A DNA stretch of 64,000 nucleotides from Ligula intestinalis (taxonomy: Eukaryota > Platyhelminthes > Cestoda > Diphyllobothriidea > Diphyllobothriidae): the NCBI GenBank assembly GCA_036362985.1, contig JAYGXS010000004.1, positions 40,617,557 to 40,681,556 of the forward strand. Reading direction: 5' to 3'. A model generated the notes under the pieces. It did not search any database, had not been told where the DNA came from, and worked only from the letters and a program-made list of their open reading frames with translations. The position numbers and the translations under genes were made by a program. Shown here piece after piece: positions 45,200-57,755 of this stretch (positions are counted from its first letter, which is position 1; each line of letters starts with the position of its first letter).

Positions 45200-46645
45200 G
45201 ATGGTTATGTATGTATATTTAAGGGTTACAGGCAATAAGAAATGCCCTTGAGGACCCTATAAATGTAACACAAACAAGGTGGTTCTTACAGTTAATGTGC
45301 AGTTGGGTGGAGCACATATGATATCATGACAGAATTTAGAGTGAATTTTCACGGAAAAGAATGAAAACGGTCTACAGCCAGAAAAGTTGTTCACTGTGCT
45401 GGCAGTAGGAAATCGTGCTGTTTTTGTGTGCTTTTTTCCTCTAAATTCACATCGAGTCTTCTTTTAACTTCCGCAATTGTGTCAGCGGAAACCATCTCGT
45501 TTGGTTGCAAGTTCCAAGGCCAGACCACGCGTTGACTAAAGAAATATTTTCGGAGGTCTAATCGGGTGCGCTCGCTTGTGACCTTGTAAGGATGACCACG
45601 CAGGTGAATAGTGGTGGCTAATTGGAGATATCTTCCAATTTTAGGGAGGAAATGTGGCCCCGGATTATACGGAATGTCCAGAGCAGGCTGCACTGAACGT
45701 TCCTGTAAGACAAAGGAAAAATGTCAAATTTGACCAATCTCTCCTGATATGGTAAGTCCCTGAGACCGTCGACCATCTTTGTCGCCCTGCGTTGCACTTG
45801 TTCAAGAAGTTCCATACATTTCTTCAACCATGGTATCCAAATTGGCATTCCGTATTCAAGATGTGATCTCACAAAGGCGCCAAATATTTTTCCGAAGAGT
45901 TCAGGTGGAACGATTTTAAACGCTCATCTGATCCAGTGCATGGTACTAGTTGCCTTCTGGACGGACTTTTTACAGTGCTCTATTTGCATCAAATTCGTGG
46001 TTGTCCATATACCCAGATCTTTGTGCGTCTCAACCTCTTTTAATGCGGTACCATTGCTAAAATAACTGTGTTTTGGCAGCACATTTCACCCCGGGCTTAT
46101 GTTAAGAACAAGACACTTGAAAACATTTAAGTTAAGAAGCCACGTGGACGACCAGATAACAAGTTTATCGATGTTTGACTGTAATCTCTTTGCGTCGTCG
46201 GCGCACCTAATTTCAACCTATATTTTTATGTCATCCGCAAATATGACAGCTGCGCAATCAAGCTCATTGAGGCAGTCGTTTACGTAAATCAGGAATAGCA
46301 GTGGACTCAAAACTGAGCCTTGTGATACACCACTCTTGACCTCTGTCCATTCTGAGGATGAATTTCAGACAACGACCCTCTGTTCTCTGATGAACAAGTA
46401 ACTATTTATCCATTTATACATTTTTCCTTGAATTACCACGTCCCAGATCTTCTGCAGAAGAAGCCTGTGTTGTACACTATCGAAGGCCTTTTTGAAGTCG
46501 AAGAATATGACATAAATTGGATAGCTTTTATCTGCGGCCTTTGTCCACTCTTCCTGTGAGTAAAGAGCATTCGTGAGGCAAGAGCGTCCTGGGCGAAAGC
46601 CGTGCTGTCCATCGCATAGTATTTTGTTGCTTTCGAGAAAATATT
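45200..46645 (-). pseudogene. LINE family B copy 3 (RT to 3' end, broken)
   Basis: Minus strand, RT to C-terminus. Fragments match copy 1: SNKILCDGQHGFRLGRSC-like sequence near 46610, the FFDFKKAF region near 46500, HLEYGMPIWIPWLKKCMELL (45865-45800), EQVQRRATKMVDGLRDLPYQ, ERLVKFDIFPLSYRNVQCSL. The 3' end carries the family terminus (reverse complement near 45205-45240). Numerous stops. 5'-truncated near 46645, about 50 bp before the inverted-repeat element at 46699. Confidence 0.82.
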
Positions 46646-46698
46646 TTAGTTAACAGCCTCCTGTACTACATAAATCAAGGAGTTACTTGAGGCCATAT

Positions 46699-47846
46699 CC
46701 CTTGAAACACCAACCCCTCCGGGCCCACGGGGCATGGTGGGGATTTGACGGGACAAGAGGGGTTTCAAGCGGGGCTCAGATGCGGCCAGTCATCACTTTG
46801 GCCCCGACTAGCCCCCGCTTGCAAAACATTTTCGCAGGGGGTGCCTATTTCCGCTCAATTGGCCATTTAATTTGGCAATCGAACAAGTGTCAGGACAACC
46901 AGCTGTACCAGCTCATAGAACATACAACGCAAGTCGTAAGAAAATGTTGGTGGATAATTTATTGACAAATGAAATAAATTTGTGCAGAAATTCATTTGGC
47001 ATTTTCATGTGATATCGGCAGAAGAGCTTTCATTGTCCGTATCTGGCTCCCTAAGTATAAACAAAACCACTTGTAACATATTTGTGAAAAGATGGTAAAT
47101 CTGGATGGAAATGCAGAAGCAAATCCCATTTATTCGACTATAATGAATACTAACGGGGCCAATCCCCACCTGGCCCACTCAGAGCCCCTTCACTTAATAT
47201 AATTACTAAAACTAGGATAAAGATCACCTTTATCCACCGAATCTTAGAAATTTTGGTTTAGTTTTCTTCTCTGAGCCCTCAAATATACAGACTTACGCCA
47301 GGAAATAACTTTTGGAGTAGTAATTAGCCTTGATTAAATTCTGACGGGGCCATCCCCTCCTAGCCCCTTCTGAGCCGCGCCTTCACGGCTGTAAACATTT
47401 TCCAAATTATTTTCCCTATCAATAAATTATCCACCATCCTTAACCATCGAATTGTGTTCTACCTAACGTGAAAGTGGGCATAGCGAGAGATTCGTACGGC
47501 TGGGATAGCAATATCGCGATAATAGGCGCCCCCTGCACAATGTTTTGCATGGGGGGCTAGTTGGGGCCAAAGGGATGACTGGCCGTGCCTGAATCCCCTC
47601 CTGCCCCGTCAAATCCCCACCATGCCCCATGCACCATACTTACTAAAATTAGCTAAAAGGTCACTTTTATCCGTCGAATATTATAAATTTTGGTTTAATT
47701 TTCTGCTCTGATACCTCAAATATATATATTTGCGCCAGGAAATAACTTCTGGAATAGTAATTGGCCTTTATAAAATTCTGATGGGGCCATAACCTCCTGG
47801 CCCCTTCTGAGCCGCGCCCTCATGGCGGAGCCATGTGTTTCAAGGG
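46699..47846. mobile_element. GC-rich inverted-repeat element (1.15 kb)
   Basis: Termini are CCCTTGAAACAC and GTGTTTCAAGGG. Inside, a GC-rich block (about 46725-46855, with GGCATGGTGGGGATTTGACG and TTTGGCCCCGACTAGCCCCC) recurs in reverse at about 47525-47630. A separate block is repeated directly at about 47185-47395 and 47625-47830 (GCCAGGAAATAACTT, GGCCCCTTCTGAGCCGCGCC). There is no transposase ORF, so it is non-autonomous. The flanks give no clear target duplication. Confidence 0.7.
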
Positions 47847-49369
47847 ATGTATCAGCATGTGAAATCAGGTATATAGATGTAGTTGTCTCCAAATTACAAC
47901 TATAATGTGGAAGAATTGGTTCCAAAAGTATTGCTTTTCCTTCGATTTCCGATAAATTCTTGCGACAGAATTACTGATACATCTTAATTCTTCAGTTTGG
48001 ATATGAATGTTTGCATTGATGAACTACGGAAAGTTTTGGATCCAATCATTTTTAGTTTCGATTCCCGTCAGTAAATAATAAATTGCATGGATAAGGTCGA
48101 CCTCCGTTATGTATATTTCGCAGGTTGTGTACACGCCCAAGTCCTTTCCATGCACAAAGTGTCACAAAGACTTAAGGAGACTTATCTTGGAGCCGGTTAC
48201 ACAAATTTCTTATTTTCCTTAGTGTGGTTCGTGCCTGTGAAAGAAAAGGGCTAGACAATTAGGTTGACCTGGCAAAAAGTATTCGGTAAATGTCATGCAA
48301 CTCTTATCCCACACAGTAGGAGCTTATGGTAAAGCGTGACATCCCATCATTCGTGAAGCTAAGCAATCCTGAAGCCGACGCCTGGTGGCTGATAATTTGC
48401 ACGCTAGTATATTCAGAAATTTATTGTAGGAAATTATTTTGCTTCACTTCCAACCATCCGGATTTGGACTGGTACCATCCTCGAAGCTTTAACCCTTACC
48501 CTCACGGACTTAACCGCAGCCATTCGACGTATTTATAGAACTCTTAGACTAGGACTTTATTACGTCCCGGTCAGAATTTTAAAGGTAAATGCGAATGATA
48601 ATCTCTTGTACATTCCATATAAGCTGCGGAATCTCGTCAAAAGCGAAACCATTTGCACTTTTGGGAGAAATTGCACGTTCTACTAATCCCAAGCACATCC
48701 AATTTATGTAATTTGACGACTCTCGTCCAATGAATATCGTTCCCACAACTTCGAAGACCTAAGAGAGCTTGCTTAAAGATAAGATTAGGTATCAATATGA
48801 ACCACCACGTTAGCGTAACAGAAGCCTTCCAGGTCATCTAGCAAGCACCAGTGCACTACTTTAAAAGCCTACTCGAAGATGTGCTTGTAACAGCCCAGAG
48901 AGTGTCGAATTTGTTAGAAAACCCAGCGTTTTAGGGCCAAAAGACATCCATGTAGTCGGCCTGCCTTCGTTAGCAAACTTTGGGTGGTAATCTCATGCAC
49001 TCCACGCGTTTGGCGCATTGATATCGCTCACAGCCTACTATGAATACCCATACATCCTGACCACAAAGTCCATCGACATGCAGGCGACATGGGAATGAAA
49101 ACAATGTCTAAAAATTCCTGCTCCCGAGGACCATGTAGATACTGCACATAACTGAGAAGTTCCTTTCGCATGTTCATGACGATAAACGACTAAGAAGTTT
49201 GGTTTGTTAATCTACTTTTCTTAGAGCGAATAAGCAGATGAGTGTGGCTCACGAACCAGCTCTTTTCCTTTAATTAGTTTCTACAATCTAGGGAAAATGT
49301 TTATGCACCTAATAAATTCTATTTCGATTTCAATAAGTCATTTGATCGCGTTGACCAGATCAGCATCAG
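47847..49369. other. Unannotated stretch
   Basis: No recognisable gene or repeat. Short ORFs only. Confidence 0.4.
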
Positions 49370-49870
49370 TTTATTTAGGGAAAGCTAGGCGAACGCATTT
49401 GAACTCCCTCTTGATAACAAGATAAAAGAAAATATATGGATAAAAAGGAAAATTTAAAAAGTCCGTGAATTGCGTGTTCCGGAAAAGACACAACAATTTT
49501 CAGGCCGCTGAAACAGTAAACAAAATATAAATACTCATTAGCCAAGGGTAGTATAAAGAAATGTAATGTCGTATTACACGGTGGTGTGCTTTGATGGGAT
49601 TTGGTGTGTGTCCAGTTTGGTCTTAGATGAATTTACACTGGTGGAGATGACAATCTCTTCGGAAAGGGCGTGCAAAGATGCAAATATTCTAGTAAGTACG
49701 ATGAAAGTAAGTTGTAGGAAAGGGGAAATTGATCGGGGGTAGAGAGTCTACATTCATATGAAAGTGTTTCCAGACATGTACCATTTTTGTGGCTCGCCTC
49801 TGGACCTACTTTAAGAGGGTAGCGAGTTGATGCCTTCAAATTCGCGACTAAGACAAACGCTTAGGTTGCT
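49370..49870 (-). pseudogene. LINE 3' fragment (C-terminal domain and terminal hairpin)
   Basis: The minus ORF 49839-49633 contains LETLSYECRLSTPDQFPLSY, matching the LP(Y)xxRLxxxDxFPLxYR signature of the LINE B and F C-terminal domains, with poor upstream matches. Its left end carries AGGCGAACGCATTTGAACTC, the 3' hairpin seen at 15150 and 36155. Strongly degraded. Confidence 0.6.
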
Positions 49871-50795
49871 CATTCAGTAAGAATTTTGATGTGGGGATCT
49901 CGACCTCTCTGCCAAATTGACCAAACCACGGAATTCCCTCACTGCGATTTACGGCCTTTATATTTTTATGGTCTCTTTCGAGCTATAACAATTCACGGAG
50001 CCTTTTTAACAGCACCAGTTCTGCTAAGTAAGTCAAAAATTTTCTCTTAAATGAACTAAACTAAAAAAATTTGTTGTCTCCGTTTTCATACCGTTTCACT
50101 ACGATAGACCTTAAATTGTTGGATAATTCATACGCTATATTCACAAGTTCAATAAGTAGATAAATAAAACCTGATGTTTCACTGACTTTCATTTCACATG
50201 CGCCACATCCGATCAAAATTTTACCGTCCCCACATCAGCGTTGGGTCTGAATTTTCAGCTCTTACTCATCCGGAAACCTACTGTGAGAGGTAATAGAACA
50301 GATCAATTTGGATCCCCTTGGATACACTTACTACTGAGGATAAGACATAAGACAAAAATATATAAAACTTAAAGCAAGCGAAGAACCTTTTAGCGCACGA
50401 TAACGTAAATTAAGAAAAAAGATATCATTTGCTAAATTTTACTAGGCTGAAATTTGAGCGGTAAAGGCAAGATAAAGTTTACAAAATTCGTTAATACAGC
50501 GGTGTTTCTGTAGCGTACTCAAGTGACTCCTAAAATTTGAGGTGGTCGAAAACGTAACAGTCAAAGGTGAGGTGTGCAAGATACTTCAAGGCAAATAGTC
50601 GGCGCTGAAAATTAATCATTGCACAGATCTGGTTATCCTAAATAGCAAAGTAAGCTGACTGCAATTGTTAACGACTGGAATTCCCGCAGCTTACATCTCC
50701 GCCACGAACCAAAACTAGCGTTTTACTGCTGCTGCAGAAGCATAACTTAAGGCAGTATCTGGTCAAGTGTTGCGTCAAAGTATCCTGTCACGGAG
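49871..50795. other. Upstream region of the BAHD1-like gene
   Basis: AT-rich, no repeat recognised. It may contain promoter or 5' exon sequence, but nothing is decisive. A possible splice acceptor (TTTCAAG, ending near 50828) precedes the second candidate ATG. Confidence 0.4.
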
Positions 50796-52943
50796 TTGCC
50801 TATACATGTATCGAGCACATGCTTTCAAGACCCTTCGATGAAGACGAGGGCAAGGCAGTATAACCAAAAGCCGCCCACACAGGCACTTCGCGTTAAGACC
50901 GGAGGGCCTAAACGGGCTAGTGGACAAAAAAATCTCGTAAGAAGGAGGAAGAAGTCTCATCTCAAAAAGTTGAAAAATAATGAATCTTACAAAGTCTTTC
51001 ATTCAATTGGAAAGCGTCATTCTACCAATATCCCCACATACAGTGAAGACGGCCGGCTATTTTATGATCTACATACAAAGTTTGGTATAACTGAAACCTC
51101 TATTCCTCCTGTTACCTCTTCCCCAACCTATAAAGATGTCGAATTTGAGGAAATATCTCTCTCTGATTCATCAACGGTGGCCTGTACGCTGTCCCCAGGA
51201 AGGCTACTTGGACATAAAAAGAAAAGGAAACGTAGAAAAGTTTCTGTTAAGCAAGAACGACAGGTAAAACCTATGAGGCATCGTCGGGAAGCTAGCTTAA
51301 ATGCAGCAGCCAAAATGAATGCCATGTTCGAGTCTTCGAAGCTTGAAAAGTCCTCATCGGTCGCCTTACCTAGAAAGTTGTCGAATTCCGTCAAGGATCC
51401 TGTAGTGAACTTTGTTAAGTCTCCGCCAAAGAAGCGCAAGTCTGCCCCTTGTGCAATACAGACGATCATATCCGACATTTCGCCTCTCCCACCTCCGAAA
51501 CGTGTTGCTGGATTGAATGCCATGGCCATAATCTCAGCCGTTATGGCTCCCCTGCGGCGTTCATCACTCAAGCTTCGCTCAAAACCGAATTCCATAAGTG
51601 CTACCTCACCAGATAACAGCTTAACAGTGGTGAAACCTTCAAAACCTTTACTGGAAAAGCGGGAACCTACGTTTCGTGATGGTCAACCTCCCAAAAAGGA
51701 AACACTTCACAAGGGTACCAAAACTCAAAGNNNNNNNNNNNNNNNNNNNNNNNNNNNNNNNNNNNNNNNNNNNNNNNNNNNNNNNNNNNNNNNNNNNNNN
51801 NNNNNNNNNNNNNNNNNNNNNNNNNNNNNNCAACCTCCCAAAAAGGAAACACTTCACAAGGGTACCAAAACTCAAAGCCCACGTAAAAAGTCCCGCTCAT
51901 CTGTAGTTTTAGCTGCTACAACATCAGCGGCTTCAACTCAAGGAACATTTGGCCTAATTTCCAGTCCGAGTCCCCGTATGTCCATGACTTCTCACACTAC
52001 GCGTCCACTTCCAACAGTAGAGAGCTTTCAGGCACAACAAGTGATAACCTATGGCTCTACCTGTTATGGGCTTGAAAATATTACGCGACAAATTATTCGG
52101 GTCCCCACGAATTGTCTGAACGAGTCAAAGTCTACTATCGAAGATGTTCCACCGATGCCTCCTACTGGTGTTTGTTCAACCAGTGCTGCATTCCCCTCAA
52201 ATGGTGCTTTGCAACCACTCTCTTCATATGCTCCACTTCCATGTGTACAGTCAGCCTGGGCCTGTCCACCCCCTCTTCAAAATCAGTTTCCTGCGTTGCA
52301 GCCTCAACCACAGCACCCAGCCTATTCACCCACGTTTACTCCGACTTTGCCTTTCTTGAACACATTTTGTTTCCCTCATGCATTTAGGCAACCCGGTTTT
52401 CCAGTAAATACCCTAATTCCGTCCTTTCAAGTTATACAAAATATCCCGGGTTATCCTCCAACTTTCCACAATGGCCAGCCGCAAATGCAAGTGCCGATGA
52501 ATTACTTTATCCCCATACCAGTGTCACCTTTTATAAATACTTTCTGTCAAAACGGCTATTCATGCGTACCAGGCTACACCTCCTCCATACACCCACCGCA
52601 TACTCGGGGGTTATCACCGCTGTCAAATATCTATTATTCTCTGCCGCAAGTTGAACCATCGCCCGTTCTCGCTCCGAAGCAGGATTCTTTTCACAGCACA
52701 CCTCTTAAGTCCCTTGAATCGGATTTCTCTGCAACACTGTGCCCACTCTCGGAAAATTCCGAATTCCCATCGATTTCGGATGCCGTTTTGTTGGCACCGG
52801 TTAATTGTGAGGAGGAGCCGTGTTCACGCAGTGAAGTGCTAGTGAGCCAACCTGAGAAGACATTTGCCGTCAAAGTTCCGGAATGTGCTGCAGAACAGTG
52901 GCAATGGGAAGGCACTGCTCAATCGAGATATGTATTTTCAAAG
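50796..52943 (+). CDS. BAHD1-like chromatin protein, large exon (N-terminal and middle part)
   Basis: This exon encodes about 716 codons, including a 100-N gap that probably adds an artificial duplication. It starts at ATG 50796; a second ATG at 50838 (MKTRARQYNQ) is also possible. The protein is basic with nuclear-localisation-type runs (GHKKKRKRRKVSVKQ, PPKKRKSAPC). It has two motifs typical of BAHD1-family proteins: RREASLNAAAKMNAMFE near residue 163 and PPKRVAGLNAMAIISAVM near residue 233. A proline/tyrosine/glutamine-rich region follows. It ends WQWEGTAQSRYVFSK at a consensus donor (AAG-GTAAGT, 52943). The phase-0 junction matches the BAH exon at 57756. BAHD1 promotes heterochromatin and gene silencing in vertebrates; the same role here is an inference. 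Confidence 0.8.
51731..51830. other. Scaffold gap (100 N) inside the BAHD1-like exon
   Basis: Both edges carry the same 47 bases (51684-51730 and 51831-51877), so the contigs probably overlap and the real gap is absent. Confidence 0.97.
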
Positions 52944-54614
52944 GTAAGTTGATTTATGGCGAATTTTCTAGGTATCTCTGGTTGTTTTCAAATATGCTGT
53001 TTCCCCTTCCGTCTTCATCATCAAGTTTTATAATTCCTGCTATGAACCGCTTTGTACTGCAGTACGGAGAGCTTTTGTTTTGACTGAATAACCATGCCAG
53101 CAACTTCGCTTCTGCTTTCCGGTGTTTGTAGGGACGTTGACTATGGCATTTGGAGTTAATTATAAAACTATAGCTTTTTCGAATTCCGTATCAAACTTCG
53201 TTCATAAATTCGGAGTGGGCTTACCAGCGGAACATCACTTCTCCTAGTCATATAACAGTATTTCTACTTTCATATCCATCAAAGAGTTGCCTACTAGACG
53301 TTCTGCTCTTTGCGGTCTCCTGAACGCAACACTTTCAAAATATGTGATTTATGAGCAAGCAAACCGCGCCACCTTTACCAACGTTGGACTGCTTAGATCT
53401 GTAAAACGTAAGGTCTGAAGTGTCTCAAGCCTCAATGGCGAAAATATTTTCAAGTTGGATCCCCTTTCACGATCTGGTGTCAGTCAGGGAAGCAATCATT
53501 TTGGGCTTGCGGCCCCGCATTGCCACAAGGAACACAGTAAGAACGTTACCAAACTGACTCTACTAGCCAAGCCTTCGTTAGCCGTCACTCTCAATCAACA
53601 CAAAGGTCTAATCTGTCCTCAGCTGCTAATACTAATGCTGAAACTGGATTCTACAGGCGTCGCGACAACGTTTCCTTGAAACTTGCTCAATGCCGTACTT
53701 TTTGTCACTGTAGGCAATATTAATTCGCCTGTCTCGCGAAAGATGATGTACACCGTGTATCTTGCAGCGTGTGGGCGCAGGACGGGAAACTATGCATAAG
53801 TTAGTCTATTGATAGTAACATTTGCAACACTCATCTCTTTCACAAGACGACCGAAGGTGGGGTGGGGCCCAGAGGCTTAACAGTATGTGGCCCACATGAC
53901 CTGGTCCGTGCGCAATGGAATAATCCTTCACCAAAACATGGAAGGGCGGCCTTAAAGACCATATTAAGAGAGCCGTTGCAGCCCGCCGCTCTGTTCTCAG
54001 AGAACTGAGGTAGCCCGTCGGTTGCGGCCTTGCAACCCATGATGTTCGGTCCTTGGATAATTTCAAAGCAAGTCAACTTTATTATTACGATTGATGCAGT
54101 GAGGTTGCAGTAAGTAGCCTACCAGCCACCGAGATTGATTCGTTACGTGTCTTGAAGATACCTCTTGTTTTGTAGCCCCTCAGCGCTTGTTCTTCAATGT
54201 TACAGCACAGAGTACGTCGAAGTTACTAGAATTGCAAAAACATGGCAACGCATTTATAGGCCTTATGTGCAATTTCATTGAAGCTGGTCTCTGTCGTGCA
54301 TAGTTACAACTTATACACATGTCGTGTGCTCTGCGCGAAGCGAAACTATATCTGTGAAAGAAATTGATAAAAGGTTTAATTATGCTCATAGAACTTTCTA
54401 ATATAGCTGGACCATATTAGCTCGTCCAAAAGTAGAATCTACATTCATGAGGATATAAAGACTACAGGGAAAAATATATCTAATCCAAAATGCTCGTAAT
54501 TGCAATCGGTTAAACCAAAATACACCGTTCTTTTAGGCATGAACTTGAAAGACTGCCTAATTTTCTGACAAATTAATGTAGCAAGTAACTTTCACGTATA
54601 CATTATAAAACTAG

Positions 54615-55007
54615 TCAACTTTCTACTGACATTGGTGAAAAATTCCACGTTATTCGTTCTTCTCTGTGTGGTTTACACGGGCAACCGAAAAATGCGATAA
54701 CCTCATTGTTATTTGGCCCCGCGTACGGATTTTGAATAAAGCAGCTTTGCACCACGCAATTTTGGTCAGATAAGTAATCCAAAGCGTCAGAAGGGACAAT
54801 CTTAAACAAATTGTCGTTGTCGTAGCTGATGGGGACCCGTTTCCACCCAAAACTCCCAGCAAACGTCACACGATATGCTGAAACACCCATGCGGCCCCTG
54901 CTAAGGTAGTCATGGTGATCTACGTTCGTTCGCAGTTCTATTTCAATGATGTGCGGGATCAGTACGCAAACAGAACTGCATAGGAGACTTATCCTTCTTA
55001 TCAGATG
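54615..55007 (-). CDS. Unidentified minus-strand exon-like ORF within the intron
   Basis: I do not recognise the family. A splice-acceptor-like AACATTTCCAG ends at 55008 on the minus strand. It is followed by 130 open codons with a hydrophobic segment (ISLLCSSVCVLIPHIIEIEL). A soluble-looking part follows, with YLSRGRMGVSAYRVTFAG, SFGWKRVPISYDNDN and several cysteines (QNCVVQSC, FFGCPCK), and a stop at 54615. Composition is more gene-like than the surroundings. It could be the last exon of a nested antisense gene or an old retrocopy. No partner exon was found. Confidence 0.35.
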   Translation of the reverse strand, partial: HLIRRISLLCSSVCVLIPHIIEIELRTNVDHHDYLSRGRMGVSAYRVTFAGSFGWKRVPISYDNDNLFKIVPSDALDYLSDQNCVVQSCFIQNPYAGPNNNEVIAFFGCPCKPHREERITWNFSPMSVES

Positions 55008-56977
55008 CTGGAAATGTTAATTCGATACTCAGACCGTCGGAGAATCAATATCCTAAAAGTTAGCTCCACCTTCCCCAAGCGACCACTTTGATTGGCTGGA
55101 TATCGCGATTGCCCTTTCAAGAGCGCGGAATCATACCTTTCTTGTTTAGTATCCCGTCATTGGGTAGGTGGCATACGAAGGCTCGAAGGAGCATTTTACT
55201 AACTGTCCGCCGATGCGATGAAGACACCTACGAAGGTCTTGGGTGCGGTCATTCCCAGACGGTTTGAAAGTGTATGTGACTGAAAGTATTTTCACTTTAG
55301 CGTATTTTGGAGGACCGTATGGGCACCAGTAACCAAAGGCCGTCCTCTACTAGATAATAGGGGCGGATTATACCACAAAAACACTTTTGTTATCAAAGCC
55401 AGTTATAGCTCCTTCAGTAAAAATATCTCTGCTCCTTAAAAGTCTCTCAATCATTCAATATTCGGTATGGCGTTTGACAGGCTTGCATCCTTTCATCCAT
55501 TCTGTTATTGTACGTTATCACTGGGTTTTTGGAGGGGTGCCACTCGGTTTTGCCGACCTGTTTTGCACGAGGACCTGATTGTGCAACATCACCCCACGAA
55601 CACCATGCTATACTTCTATACGTTATTTAACGTCTAAGGTTAAAAAATTCACTAGACTACTCCGTTTTTCCATAAATTCATCGAATGCCCTGGGTGGTAT
55701 CTCTGACTAAGAGGACATCCATGATAATGGATAGTTATCGGTCTGGAGAAGAAGGTGGCTTCAAGTGATCCGTAACAGAGTTGAAAATCTGTCAGAGTTA
55801 GACAGATATTGTCACTCGAATCGATGCTGCTGGTCCAGTTGTTCCCATTCTTTGAAATTACCTATGTGTCCTTCGTAATATCTTGATCGTCCACACAATC
55901 AATGTGCGTCGAGTATCCGTACCGTCAGTATTCTTGCAGGTTGTAAATGCATGGAAAGCCAGGGATAGTTTCAAATGATTAACTACCATTGCTTGGGAAC
56001 TCTCTTCTGATTGAATTACACCTACTTCATCTCGAATAAAACAGGTTGCATCCGATACAAGAATATTCATAGGAAATGTAAAACCACAGAGGGAAAAATG
56101 CCGGGGGCCAGTTTTTCCACGTTCCTCGTCGTTCGCTTCATGATTTTAGCTTGAATTCGGCGTTGATGCCTAACTGGAAATGCTTGATTGAACATGACCC
56201 TTGAGAAGTCATTCGAAGTGTTCCTACCAACTCTCAACTCTTGCCAATTCGCCTACAAAGCATCTGTCAGATGCGTTGTTATTGTATTTTTTAATTACCG
56301 TCGTCATTTGAACCCATCTGCATGTGCACATTCTGTTCTAGTCGTTCTTGCAGCCTTGGGTAGTGGATATTTCCATAATTTAATGCAGTTGACTACAGGG
56401 TATATTTGGTGCTGCGGTCAGTATGGCTTCTCCTAGTGCATCCATTACTTCCATTGACCGTCTTCTGGGCCGCGGCCCTGAATAACGGCCTTGCGCTGCT
56501 GCACTCTTCAGTACGGACTCTGAAACGCTTTCGTGTTTCAGAACCTCTGCTATGTCAGGTTGCCACAACTTTCAATCATCGCTGGCTCTCGAGCAAGGTC
56601 TAGGTTCGGCTAAAATGCAACTTCAGACTTGCTGATGAGACTATAGTCCCATCAGAAGACCTAGCCGGTTCGGTCATCAAGTCTCAATCTGCTGTCATAC
56701 ACTCAGTTTAAAACACTGAGCTGGCTGTTTGCAAAGCCATTTTTTGTAATTCAGGTCAACAGATGTCAAAAAAATGCTGAAAGCACTTATGCACAGAATA
56801 TAATAGATTTTCATGGTAAAGTGACAGCAAAGACTGTAATGGCCACTGAAATTTGTTACGCACTATTCGATCATCTGCCTAACTGAAAACAATAAGCAAA
56901 TCATGGCGGAGAGAAGTTTGTCAAATTCTTGTGTTGGTTTACCATGCGCAAAAATGGGGGCGGATACAGCTGGGATA

Positions 56978-57680
56978 TTATTTATGTCGCTTTATTAGTT
57001 CGTTCGCTAGCCAGTTACTGGTTGGCTCACTTGCGAGCACCTCTTGATAAGTCCTCTCTGATAGTAGCATTACATAAGGGTCTTCAGGAACACTGAGTTC
57101 GGGCGGGTCCGTCCTCGGATCGTGCTTGTGCGGCTTTCTCGCGTTCTGCGTGGCCGTCTTGCGCTGAGCTTCGTATACGTAATGACACAATACTTCATAA
57201 ACTGCAGGAAGATCGGAAGGCCTATTAACGGAGTTGGCATCTGAGTTATACGCCTCAAGTACTTACCGTTCCGCATTTGAGTTGCCCCGGACTTAGATGG
57301 TTGTTTCCTTAAGATCGAAAATATGGTTAGTTTCCACAATGCGCGTTGTAAGCTGAGACTTTAGGTCTATCCTCTGAGTTGCCGATTTGGGTTCCTGGGG
57401 ACAGGTCTGCAATTTCAGCCCGGTTTCGTCACCGTACTTTTAATCCCCCTCGTTGCAACTCATTTTGTAGATAACTGCTTAGGCTTCAGTTAGTGGCAGT
57501 GTGTCCTTAGGTTGCATCAAAACGCGATTAATTGTTGCTTTGGCTCGATGGGATATGCCTACTTTGGTGGTTTGTAATAGTATGAAAACAGCCTCTGAGA
57601 CTTCTTTAATATATGAACTAGTCTTCGATACTTCAGTTTGATTTTTCCGTGGTCGTCGTCTGTTCGATTGCTCCTGTTTT
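56978..57680 (-). pseudogene. Penelope-like element P3a C-terminus (broken)
   Basis: The minus strand encodes a degraded PLE GIY-YIG region in several frames: SYIKEVSEAVFILLQTTKVG, ISHRAKATINRVLMQPKD, a weak GIY-YIG core (AVIYKMSC, YGDETGLKLQT), TTRIVETNHIFDLKETTI and NSVNRPSDLPAVYEVLC. The frame then stays open to the stop at 56978. The order and spacing match P3b at 25.6-26.4 kb and PLEs in general. The long final ORF (about 90 codons) could be mistaken for a host exon. Confidence 0.65.
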
Positions 57681-57755
57681 CCTCAATAAAATGGTTGAGA
57701 TATCCATGAGCCCAGAATTGTACATTGCAGCCTCTATAATCTTCTTCCTCTGTAG

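Larger units (their letters stand above)
52944..57755 (+). other. 4.8-kb intron of the BAHD1-like gene
   Basis: Begins GTAAGT at 52944 and ends after a pyrimidine-rich tract at TGTAG (57755). It holds an exon-like minus-strand ORF (54615-55007) and a Penelope remnant (56978-57680). The rest has no recognised content. Confidence 0.75.

Noticed and set aside
56978..57190. 70-codon minus ORF that looked like a host exon
   Set aside because: Its upstream frames match Penelope GIY-YIG regions (YIKEVSEA, ISHRAKATI, NSVNRPSDLPAVY), so it is the tail of a Penelope remnant.
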